Below, piece after piece: positions 1 to 5,221 of a stretch of 5,246 nucleotides of DNA. The stretch lies in the NCBI GenBank assembly GCA_020024765.1, contig JAHHTG010000078.1, positions 1-5,246 on the forward strand. Reading direction: 5' to 3'. This DNA is from Thomasclavelia sp. Lineage in GTDB: Bacteria > Bacillota_I > Bacilli_A > Erysipelotrichales > Erysipelotrichaceae. The position numbers and the translations under genes were made by a program. Positions within the stretch are counted from its first letter, which is position 1. Each line of letters starts with the position of its first letter. The notes under the pieces were generated by a model, which did no database searches, was not told the origin of the DNA, and worked only from the letters and a program-made list of their open reading frames with translations.

Positions 1-1329
1 GTTCTCATTTTATGGTTGTTTGTTGCAATCGACTGGCCTTCAATCCTAGCACTAGGTGCCTTAGCTTTAGTTCCTGAATTAAAGTTTAGTTCTATTTTAC
101 AAGGGGCTTACGGCAATCAAACTTTTGTCTTCTTAATGTATACTTTTATTGTGACTTATGCGTTAAGCAAGACGACATTCATTAAAAGAGTAGCACTAAG
201 TTTTATTAATAGTCCGATTGTGGCTAAAGGTCCATGGTACTTCGTGACTTTATATTTTGCATCAATTATCTTTGTGGGTTGTTTCATTTCACCAACAGTT
301 TTATTCTTTGTTTATTTACCGATCGTTGAAGAAATTTATAGTTTATTGAATCTTAAGAAAGGCGATAAACTTGCGTCGATGTTGATGATGGGAACAGTTA
401 TTATGTGTGGCATCTCAAGTGGTATGACACCAATTGCCCACGTTTTTCCAATGATTGCGATGGGCTTATACGAAGACATGTACCAAGTGAGTGTTAATTA
501 CGCTAGTTTCATGGCAATTGCAATTCCTGTAGGTTTATTAAGTGCACTATTGAGTATCTTGATGTTTAAATGGCTTTTAAAGCCTGATATGAGCGCTCTC
601 AAGGACTTTAATATTAAGAGCTTAACTGGTGTTGAAGGCAAATTAAATACCCGCGAGAAAGCGATTATTGCAATCTTTGGCTTAGTTGTTCTATTGTGGA
701 TTTTACCAGGTTTTGGCAAGGCTTTCCTAACAAGTGGTACTTTATATAATGTCTTAAAATATATTGATAGTTTTGGTACAGCGATGCCACCACTTATCGG
801 TATCATTCTATTATCAATCATCATGATTGATGGTAAACCATTATTGAACTTTAAAGAAGCAATGTCAGAAGGTGTTTCTTGGCCAAGTTTAATTATGTGT
901 GCAACCACTTTGGCTTTGGGTAGCGCTATTACGAATACAGATATTGGGATTACAACGTGGATTTCTACAAATTTAAGTCCGATTATTTCGATGATGAGCC
1001 CAATGATGATGGTTTTCATTTTCGTCTTGTGGTCAGCACTTCAAACAAATGTTTCTAGCAATATGGTAACTTCAACATTTGTGACAACAGCTGCTTTAGC
1101 AATTACTTCTGGAATTGATGGCATTAATATTGCTGGTGTTACAGTTTTAATTGGTATTATGGCTTCCTATTCATTTGCGACTCCACCTGCTATGCCGTGT
1201 GTAGCTGTGGCTTCAAGTAGTGGTTGGACCGATACACAATCAATGATGAAATATGGTTTTAGCGCTATGGTGATTGCGGTTTTAATTGCAACCTTCATTG
1301 GCTATCCAATCGCCCTAGCCATTCTATAA
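1..1329 (+). CDS. DASS/SLC13-type anion permease (5' partial)
   Basis: This is an integral membrane transporter, probably a cation-coupled carrier of a dicarboxylate or other organic or inorganic anion in the divalent anion:Na+ symporter group. The frame is open from base 1, so the true start lies outside the window; 442 residues are visible, close to the usual family length, so only a short N-terminal piece should be missing. A TTG at 16 is not needed as a start. The protein is almost entirely hydrophobic helices, with a charged loop around residues 195-220. Two internally repeated regions resemble the paired helix-hairpin motifs of the family: GISSGMTPIAHV (about 137-148) and TNVSSNMVTSTF (about 349-360). 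Both depart from the canonical Ser-Asn-Thr signature, so the substrate cannot be named. A late FATPPAMPCVAVASSSG segment (about 392-408) fits the conserved region near the C-terminus. A strong terminator follows 9 bases after the TAA. Family call is fairly sure; substrate is unknown. Confidence 0.8.
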   Translation, partial: VLILWLFVAIDWPSILALGALALVPELKFSSILQGAYGNQTFVFLMYTFIVTYALSKTTFIKRVALSFINSPIVAKGPWYFVTLYFASIIFVGCFISPTVLFFVYLPIVEEIYSLLNLKKGDKLASMLMMGTVIMCGISSGMTPIAHVFPMIAMGLYEDMYQVSVNYASFMAIAIPVGLLSALLSILMFKWLLKPDMSALKDFNIKSLTGVEGKLNTREKAIIAIFGLVVLLWILPGFGKAFLTSGTLYNVLKYIDSFGTAMPPLIGIILLSIIMIDGKPLLNFKEAMSEGVSWPSLIMCATTLALGSAITNTDIGITTWISTNLSPIISMMSPMMMVFIFVLWSALQTNVSSNMVTSTFVTTAALAITSGIDGINIAGVTVLIGIMASYSFATPPAMPCVAVASSSGWTDTQSMMKYGFSAMVIAVLIATFIGYPIALAIL

Positions 1330-1338
1330 TTTTTAATC

Positions 1339-1374
1339 AAACTGCTAAGTTTTAGACTTAGCAGTTTTTATTTT
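1339..1374 (+). terminator. Intrinsic terminator after the transporter gene
   Basis: A 12-bp perfect stem (1339-1350 with 1356-1367; arm AAACTGCTAAGT) closes a 5-base loop TTTAG and runs into a T-rich tail (TTTTATTTT overlapping and following the right arm). It lies just after the transporter stop and before the next promoter, separating the two transcription units. Confidence 0.92.
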
Positions 1375-1383
1375 GGCATGTAA

Positions 1384-1414
1384 TTCAATTCATAAATCTT
1401 AAGAATGATATAAT
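1384..1414 (+). promoter_or_regulatory. Extended -10 promoter for the hydrolase/DUF2812 operon
   Basis: TATAAT at 1409-1414 is preceded by TG at 1406-1407 with one base between, a perfect extended -10 element (TGATATAAT). The -35 is poor (TTCAAT at 1384-1389, 19-base spacer), which an extended -10 can compensate. It lies 21 bases before the ATG and downstream of the previous terminator, giving a leader of roughly 15 bases containing the ribosome binding site. Confidence 0.7.
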
Positions 1415-1435
1415 CTAGTTAGGAAAAGGTGAACA

Positions 1436-2059
1436 ATGAATCTAATTGAAATTAATGAAAGAATCGGCTATATTGCTCAAAATCACAATCCTTTATCAGC
1501 TGATATCGGGGTCATAAAAAGACAAGATAGCACTTGGCTTTTTGATGTTGGAAATGGTCCACAAAATATTGAGAGCTTAGATAAGACGTATAATATTGTC
1601 TTATCTCATTTCCATTTAGATCACATTGGCAATATTGCGAATCTTAAGATTAATATAATTTATGCTTCTAAAGAAACGTATAAGCATTTGCAAATAAGTG
1701 CCCGCGACAATTGTGAGATTGTGATTGTTGAAAATGACATCAATGTCGATGGTTTACACATTTTTCCAATTATATCTAGTCATTGTAAAGGCAGTGTGGG
1801 TTTAGAGATTGATGAAGAGTATGCTTTTCTTGGTGATGCGATTTATTGCAAATATTTAAATGGTAAGCAAACTTATAATGTTCAATTATTAAAATCGGAA
1901 ATTGAAACCTTAAAATCGATAAAGGCGCAATATTTTCTTGTGAGTCATTATCGAGGCTTAATTCGGAATAAAGAAGAAGTCATTAATGAATTAGAAATAA
2001 TCTATCAAAAACGAATTCCGAAAGAAAATGTTATTGTTTTAGGAGAACCAAATGATTAA
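1436..2059 (+). CDS. Metallo-beta-lactamase-fold hydrolase
   Basis: This is a cytoplasmic metal-dependent hydrolase of the MBL superfamily, 207 residues, with no signal peptide. The complete dinuclear metal site can be read: the HxHxDH motif in SHFHLDH (His58, His60, Asp62, His63), His116 in SSHCKGS, the bridging Asp134 in FLGDAIY, and His171 in VSHYRG. It is therefore likely an active enzyme, probably with two zinc ions. The superfamily covers glyoxalase II, thioesterases, lactonases, nucleases and phosphodiesterases, and the sequence does not decide the substrate. The start ATG has AAGGTGA at 1426-1432 close upstream and lies behind an extended -10 promoter. The last 8 bases overlap the start of the DUF2812 gene, so the two are co-transcribed and probably translationally coupled. 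Confidence 0.9.
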   Translation: MNLIEINERIGYIAQNHNPLSADIGVIKRQDSTWLFDVGNGPQNIESLDKTYNIVLSHFHLDHIGNIANLKINIIYASKETYKHLQISARDNCEIVIVENDINVDGLHIFPIISSHCKGSVGLEIDEEYAFLGDAIYCKYLNGKQTYNVQLLKSEIETLKSIKAQYFLVSHYRGLIRNKEEVINELEIIYQKRIPKENVIVLGEPND

Positions 2060-2555
2060 ACATGCATTCAAATATTGCGCTACACATAAGGCTGATGAAG
2101 CTTATATGCAAGATATGTGCAAAAAAGGTTGGGCTGCCACGAAACTGGTTGAAGGATTTTGGACTTTCGAAAAGTGTGAACCAGGTGAATATTATTATCG
2201 AATTTGTTACTTAAGGGGAATGAAGAACGAGGAAGTTGACATCTTAAAACAGAAATTATCATCAAGAGGAATCGAAATGATTTCTCGGTATTCTTTTTGG
2301 GGTATGTGTCGAAGCTGCCGACCATTTAGCCTTTATAATGAACAAGAGGAAACTGAAATTATTAAGAAAATCTATGCACCAATGCCAATTGGCGCCATTG
2401 TTTCGTGGATTATCTTTTTTGTCAGTTTGTATTTAGCGATTAAAGTTAATTGCTTATTCAATATCGCTACGGTGCTTGTTGGTATCTATGCTTGTATGTG
2501 TACTTGGCTTGGAATTTCTTACCATAGATTACTATCTGAAAATAATATTAATTAA
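2052..2555 (+). CDS. DUF2812 family membrane protein
   Basis: A 167-residue protein of unknown function. The N-terminal half matches the DUF2812 pattern by eye: an acidic stretch then a KGW motif (Lys25-Gly26-Trp27), followed by FWTFEKCEPGEYYYRICY (about 36-53), the family's Y/W-x-F-x-K...PGEYxYR signature. Two hydrophobic segments (about 112-130 and 134-155) form a membrane hairpin that should leave the domain on the cytoplasmic side. It is unusually rich in cysteine (9: positions 9, 23, 42, 52, 86, 89, 134, 148, 150), including a CRSC pair at 86-89. AGGAGA at 2041-2046 sits 5 bases before the ATG, inside the end of the upstream hydrolase gene, and the genes overlap by 8 bp. DUF2812 genes often sit beside PadR-type regulators; here the partner is a hydrolase. 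Family assignment is good; role is unknown. Confidence 0.82.
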   Translation: MIKHAFKYCATHKADEAYMQDMCKKGWAATKLVEGFWTFEKCEPGEYYYRICYLRGMKNEEVDILKQKLSSRGIEMISRYSFWGMCRSCRPFSLYNEQEETEIIKKIYAPMPIGAIVSWIIFFVSLYLAIKVNCLFNIATVLVGIYACMCTWLGISYHRLLSENNIN

Positions 2556-2585
2556 AAAACAAGTCTCAATTAAGAGACTTGTTTT
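2556..2585. terminator. Bidirectional terminator between the DUF2812 gene and tRNA-Leu
   Basis: A perfect 12-bp stem (AAAACAAGTCTC, 2556-2567, with 2574-2585) encloses a 6-base loop AATTAA. It begins at the base after the DUF2812 stop codon. On the + strand the tail is the four T residues of the right arm. Read on the - strand the arm ends in six T residues, so the same hairpin should also end the tRNA transcript, which converges on it from the right. Confidence 0.9.
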
Positions 2586-2596
2586 AAATAATGCCA

Positions 2597-2680
2597 TGGT
2601 GCACCAGACAAGATTTGAACTTGCACGAGAATCTCACACGCCCCTCAAGCGTGCGCGTCTACCAATTCCGCCACTGGTGC
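2597..2680 (-). tRNA. trnL-GAG: tRNA-Leu (anticodon GAG)
   Basis: The reverse strand folds as a class II tRNA. The acceptor stem is GCACCAG / CTGGTGC with discriminator A and an encoded CCA end (2597-2599). The D-arm is GCG..CGC around GAATTGGTAGA. The anticodon stem is CACGC/GCGTG with loop TTGAGGG, placing anticodon GAG at 2644-2646. The variable arm is long (12 bases, GAG/CTC stem), and the T-arm is GCAAG/CTTGT with loop TTCAAAT. The long variable arm together with GAG identifies leucine; it should read CUC and CUU codons. A consensus promoter lies just upstream, so the leader is only a few bases, and a hairpin terminator lies 11 bases beyond the CCA. It stands alone rather than in a tRNA cluster. 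Confidence 0.97.
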
Positions 2681-2690
2681 ATACGTTTTT

Positions 2691-2718
2691 ATTATAAGTT
2701 CTTGCATGTATTTGTCAA
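2691..2718 (-). promoter_or_regulatory. Consensus sigma-A promoter of tRNA-Leu
   Basis: On the - strand TTGACA (2713-2718) and TATAAT (2691-2696) are both perfect consensus, separated by 16 bases. Transcription would start around 2682-2685, essentially at the mature tRNA 5' end (2680). The element overlaps the divergent typA promoter over 2702-2718. Confidence 0.92.
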
Positions 2719-2730
2719 TGTGTTTATAAT
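2702..2730 (+). promoter_or_regulatory. typA promoter giving a leaderless or near-leaderless mRNA
   Basis: TTGCAT (2702-2707) and a perfect TATAAT (2725-2730) are separated by the optimal 17 bases. The usual start point, 6-8 bases past the -10, is 2736-2738, immediately before or at the typA ATG at 2739. There is no Shine-Dalgarno sequence between the -10 and the ATG. The element shares 17 bp with the divergent tRNA-Leu promoter. Confidence 0.82.
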
Positions 2731-2738
2731 AGCATGGT

Positions 2739-4577
2739 ATGGATTTCAAGAAAATTATTAATGTGGCGGTAATCGCCCACGTCGATGCAGGTAAAAGTAC
2801 ACTTGTCGATGCAATTTTAAATCAATCACACGTTTTCTCAGATCATGAGGAGGTTGAAGACCGTGTCATGGATTCAAATGATTTGGAAAAAGAACGTGGG
2901 ATTACAATTTACTCAAAGAACTGTAGTGTTAAATATAAGGATTATAAGATTAATATCGTTGATACTCCGGGACATGCTGATTTCTCTTCAGAAGTTGAAC
3001 GTATCATTAAGACTGTTGATACAGTTATCTTAATTGTCGATTCAGCTGAAGGACCAATGCCTCAAACACGTTTTGTTCTACAAAAAGCTCTTGAACAAAA
3101 CTTAAAGCCAATTTTATTAATTAATAAGATTGATAAACGTGATGCACGTATCAATGAAGTAATTGATGAAGTATATGAATTGTTCTTAGACTTAGGTGCT
3201 AATGACGAACAATTAGACTTCCCAATTTTATATGGTATTGCTCGCGATGGTATTGCTCGCTATGAAGTTGAAGATACAAACACAGATATCGAACCATTAT
3301 TTGAAACAATTGTTAAACATACTGAATTCTACCCAGATTTAACTGAAGAATCACTACGTATGCAAGTATCTGCTTTAGCATATGATGAATACATCGGTCG
3401 CATTGGTATTGGACGTGTATATAGTGGTGTGATTAAAAATAATTCGATGGTTAGCGTTTCAAATACTAACTGCAAGTTCAAGAATGCTAAGATTGCCAAC
3501 TTATTCAACTATCAAGGCTTAAATCGTACTTCAGTTGAAGAAGCACAAGCTGGTGATATCGTTTTGATTAGCGGTATCTCTGATATTGAAATTGGTGATA
3601 CAATCTGTGCTTTCGGAAAAAATACACCAATGCCTTCAATTGCTATTGAAGAGCCAACTCTATCAATGAACTTCATGGTTAACTCTTCACCATTCCAAGG
3701 TAAGAGCGGTAAATATGTTACATCTCGTAACATTCGTGAAAGATTAATGAAGGAACTTGAAGTTAATGTCGGTCTTAAGGTTGAAGAAACTGATTCAACT
3801 GATACATTCAAGGTATCTGGCCGTGGTGAACTTCACTTATCGATCTTACTTGAAAACATGCGCCGTGAAGGTTATGAAGTTGCCGTAAGTAAACCAGAAG
3901 TTATCTTAAAAACAATTGATGGTGTACTATGTGAACCAATGGAAGAAGTAATTTGTTCAGTACCTAACGAATATGCAAGTACTGTTATTAATAAATTAAA
4001 CCTACGTAAAGGTATCATGGTTGATATTCAAGATGAAGGTTCTTATACAAAGATTATCTATCGTGTAACTACACGTGGTCTATTGGGTTATCGTAGTGAA
4101 TTCATCAATGATACTAAGGGTGAAGGTGTTCTAGTTCGTAAGTTTACTAGCTATGAAGAATTCCGTGGTGAAATTCCAGGCCGTCAAAATGGTGTCTTAA
4201 TTTCTTGCGAAAATGGTAAGGCTATGACATATGCATTATGGAATATTCAAGAACGTGGTCAATTATTCATTACTCCACAAACTGAAGTATATGAAGGCAT
4301 GATTGTTGGTATTGCTTCTAAGAATATGGATATGGAAGTTAATCCAATCAAGAATAAGAAAATGACTGCAGTTCGTTCAACTGGTAATGATGAAGCAATG
4401 AAGTTAGTTCCACCTCGTGTTTTATCGCTTGAAGAAGCACTTGAATTCATCGATGAAACTGAACTAGTTGAAATTACACCGGATGCAATTCGTCTACGTA
4501 AGAAGTATTTAACAAACTTAGATCGTCGTAGATATTTACGTACTCTAAATAAGGGAATCGAAGAGAGTGAAGCTTAG
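2739..4577 (+). CDS. typA: TypA/BipA ribosome-associated GTPase
   Basis: A translational GTPase of the EF-G/LepA superfamily; family members bind the ribosome and act in 50S assembly and in stress and cold adaptation. At 612 residues it is full length. GTPase motifs: P-loop AHVDAGKST (13-21), switch I KERGITI (51-57), DTPGH (75-79, with the catalytic His79) and NKID (129-132). TypA-specific stretches follow: GPMPQTRFV (105-113), DEQLDFPI, then SSPFQGKSGKYVTSR, VSGRGELHLS and ENMRREGYE (domain III), and the TypA C-terminal domain with GRQNGVLIS, LFITPQTEVYEGMIVGI, ALEFID and LRKKYL. In-frame TAG at 2730-2732 excludes any earlier start, and the only nearby alternative (GTG, codon 9) would cut the first beta strand. 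So Met1 at 2739 is chosen although it has no ribosome binding site. The P-loop has Ala17 and Ser20 where most TypA proteins have His and Thr, resembling EF-G there. Arginine codons are mostly CGT, unlike the neighbours, consistent with high expression. Confidence 0.97.
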   Translation: MDFKKIINVAVIAHVDAGKSTLVDAILNQSHVFSDHEEVEDRVMDSNDLEKERGITIYSKNCSVKYKDYKINIVDTPGHADFSSEVERIIKTVDTVILIVDSAEGPMPQTRFVLQKALEQNLKPILLINKIDKRDARINEVIDEVYELFLDLGANDEQLDFPILYGIARDGIARYEVEDTNTDIEPLFETIVKHTEFYPDLTEESLRMQVSALAYDEYIGRIGIGRVYSGVIKNNSMVSVSNTNCKFKNAKIANLFNYQGLNRTSVEEAQAGDIVLISGISDIEIGDTICAFGKNTPMPSIAIEEPTLSMNFMVNSSPFQGKSGKYVTSRNIRERLMKELEVNVGLKVEETDSTDTFKVSGRGELHLSILLENMRREGYEVAVSKPEVILKTIDGVLCEPMEEVICSVPNEYASTVINKLNLRKGIMVDIQDEGSYTKIIYRVTTRGLLGYRSEFINDTKGEGVLVRKFTSYEEFRGEIPGRQNGVLISCENGKAMTYALWNIQERGQLFITPQTEVYEGMIVGIASKNMDMEVNPIKNKKMTAVRSTGNDEAMKLVPPRVLSLEEALEFIDETELVEITPDAIRLRKKYLTNLDRRRYLRTLNKGIEESEA

Positions 4578-4591
4578 GCTTCCTCTTTTTT
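4564..4591 (+). terminator. Intrinsic terminator of typA, overlapping its 3' end
   Basis: GAAGC (4569-4573) pairs with GCTTC (4578-4582), and AGAG (4564-4567) with CTCT (4583-4586) around a single bulged T (4568). A run of six T follows (4586-4591). The loop TTAG contains the typA stop codon (TAG, 4575-4577), so the left arm is made of the last sense codons. Confidence 0.85.
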
Positions 4592-4621
4592 ATACAAAAT
4601 CATGAAATGAACACATAATTT

Positions 4622-4633
4622 GAAAATATTTTC
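4622..4633. repeat. Perfect 12-bp palindrome in the typA-DUF2500 gap
   Basis: GAAAATATTTTC reads identically on both strands. It is the first of three inverted repeats within 60 bp. It could be a repressor or activator site, but in AT-rich DNA a palindrome of this composition may arise by chance. Confidence 0.4.
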
Positions 4634-4635
4634 CT

Positions 4636-4658
4636 AAGTGTGAAAAAATTTCACATTT
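4636..4658. repeat. Operator-like inverted repeat TGTGAAA-N3-TTTCACA
   Basis: A perfect 7-3-7 inverted repeat at 4639-4655, extending to 4636-4658 if one G-T pair is allowed. The half sites TGTGA/TCACA look like those of CRP/FNR-family regulators, but the centre is 7 bases, not the usual 6, so assignment to that family is doubtful. No protein-coding gene covers it. Confidence 0.5.
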
Positions 4659-4665
4659 CTAACAC

Positions 4666-4678
4666 AAACCTGTGGTTT
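4666..4678. repeat. Short inverted repeat AAACC-TGT-GGTTT
   Basis: A 5-bp inverted repeat with a 3-base centre, 10 bases after the previous one. Its right arm overlaps a possible extended -10 (TGGTTTAAT, 4673-4681). It may be a small hairpin or half of an operator. Weak on its own. Confidence 0.3.
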
Positions 4679-4728
4679 AATATAGTCAAGCAAATGATAG
4701 TAATTTTTTTCAATATTCTCCTTATAAT

Positions 4729-4758
4729 AAAGATCCGGTGGTTCCGGATTTTTATTTT
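4729..4758 (+). terminator. Orphan intrinsic terminator upstream of the DUF2500 gene
   Basis: AAAGATCCGG (4729-4738) pairs with CCGGATTTTT (4744-4753, one G-T pair) around loop TGGTT, followed by ATTTT. This is a typical + strand terminator with a GC-rich upper stem. It does not end a known gene: typA already has its own terminator about 140 bases upstream. It therefore ends either a short unidentified transcript from 4592-4728, read-through from typA, or an attenuated leader for the DUF2500 gene. A TATAAT (4723-4728) abuts its left arm. Confidence 0.8.
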
Positions 4759-4772
4759 GATAGACTTTAGTA

Positions 4773-4778
4773 TATAAT
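4773..4778 (+). promoter_or_regulatory. Probable -10 element for the DUF2500 gene
   Basis: TATAAT at 4773-4778, 35 bases before the ATG, is a perfect -10. No good -35 is present at 16-18 bases: that position falls in the T-tail of the orphan terminator, and TTGATA at 4757-4762 is only 10 bases away. It may be a weak promoter or one needing an activator. Confidence 0.5.
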
Positions 4779-4795
4779 GTGATTAAGTTTGAAAA

Positions 4796-4801
4796 AAGGA
4801 G
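4796..4801 (+). promoter_or_regulatory. Ribosome binding site with long spacing (DUF2500 gene)
   Basis: AAGGAG is a strong Shine-Dalgarno core but lies 12 bases before the ATG at 4814, longer than the usual 5-9. No nearer start codon exists in frame, and an in-frame TGA at 4790-4792 prevents an earlier one. Confidence 0.75.
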
Positions 4802-4813
4802 CGTTTAGATTCA

Positions 4814-5170
4814 ATGGGTTTCTTTGGATTTGGATTTATGGAGATGATGTTTCCTATCTTCTTCACTTTTGTTTTTGTGATTGTTTTTGTGATGTTTGGA
4901 ATTAGTTTTGTTCAAATGGCTAAACAACACCATCACAATCAAAATTCGCCAGAATTAACTGTATCTGCTGGTCTTGTTTCGAAGCGTGAACATACCGTTC
5001 ATCATCATGACAGCATCTCACATACTTATTACTATTTAACTTTTGAAGTTGAAAGTGGCGATCGCATCGAACTACAAGTTGAGGGTGAAACGTATGGCCT
5101 TTTAGTGGAGGGCGATGTTGGCCGTTTGACTTTTAAGGGTACAGAGTTTATTGATTTTGTGCGTAAGTAG
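4814..5170 (+). CDS. DUF2500 family membrane-anchored protein
   Basis: A 118-residue protein of unknown function. One long hydrophobic segment (about 10-35) after a short Gly/Phe-rich N-terminus anchors it in the membrane; no cleavage site is evident. The rest matches the DUF2500 pattern by eye: NSPELTVSAGLVSKRE (about 44-59), TYYYLTFEVESGDRIELQV (71-89) and YGLLVEGDVGRLTFKGTEFI (94-113). These suggest a small beta-rich soluble domain. Histidines cluster just after the membrane segment (39-41) and at 63-65, plus His60 and His70; metal binding is possible but unproven. It is transcribed alone: orphan terminator and -10 before it, hairpin after it. Family assignment is confident; function and the side of the membrane the domain faces are not. 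Confidence 0.88.
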   Translation: MGFFGFGFMEMMFPIFFTFVFVIVFVMFGISFVQMAKQHHHNQNSPELTVSAGLVSKREHTVHHHDSISHTYYYLTFEVESGDRIELQVEGETYGLLVEGDVGRLTFKGTEFIDFVRK

Positions 5171-5193
5171 TACTCAGGTGCTACTTTTAATTT
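5165..5193 (+). terminator. Intrinsic terminator of the DUF2500 gene, overlapping its stop
   Basis: AAGTAGTAC (5165-5173) pairs with GTGCTACTT (5178-5186, one G-T pair) around a TCAG loop, followed by TTAATTT. The left arm includes the last lysine codon and the TAG stop. The T-tail is interrupted by AA, so it may be less efficient than the others here. Confidence 0.7.
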
Positions 5194-5220
5194 GGTTAAA
5201 ATAAAAACCGCTATTATGAT
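5192..5220 (+). promoter_or_regulatory. Candidate promoter reading out of the right window edge
   Basis: TTGGTT (5192-5197) and TATGAT (5215-5220) are separated by exactly 17 bases. It follows the DUF2500 terminator and would serve a gene beyond the window. Neither hexamer is perfect, so this is moderate evidence only. Confidence 0.45.
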
Positions 5221-5221
5221 A

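Noticed and set aside
498..1019. Long - strand open frame of 173 codons inside the transporter
   Set aside because: It mirrors the transporter's codon pattern, has no ribosome binding site or recognisable family, and the transporter homology is clear on the other strand.
2476..2697. Open frame of 73 codons crossing the DUF2812 gene end, terminator and tRNA
   Set aside because: It overlaps the tRNA on the opposite strand and its C-terminal half (HQTRFELARESHTP..) is the well-known spurious translation of an antisense tRNA. No ribosome binding site.
2734..2736. ATG at 2734 as an alternative typA start
   Set aside because: It is out of frame with typA; the in-frame start is at 2739.
3512..3811. 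- strand frames within typA (also 4259-4450) and the DUF2500 3' region (5032-5244)
   Set aside because: All lie antisense to strongly recognised proteins and show no independent start signals or family features.
4592..4758. T-box or other known riboswitch suggested by GGTGGTTCC before a terminator
   Set aside because: The leader is too short and lacks a recognisable specifier stem, AG-bulge and the conserved 14-base T-box antiterminator sequence. The GGTGGTTCC is simply the terminator loop and flanking stem.
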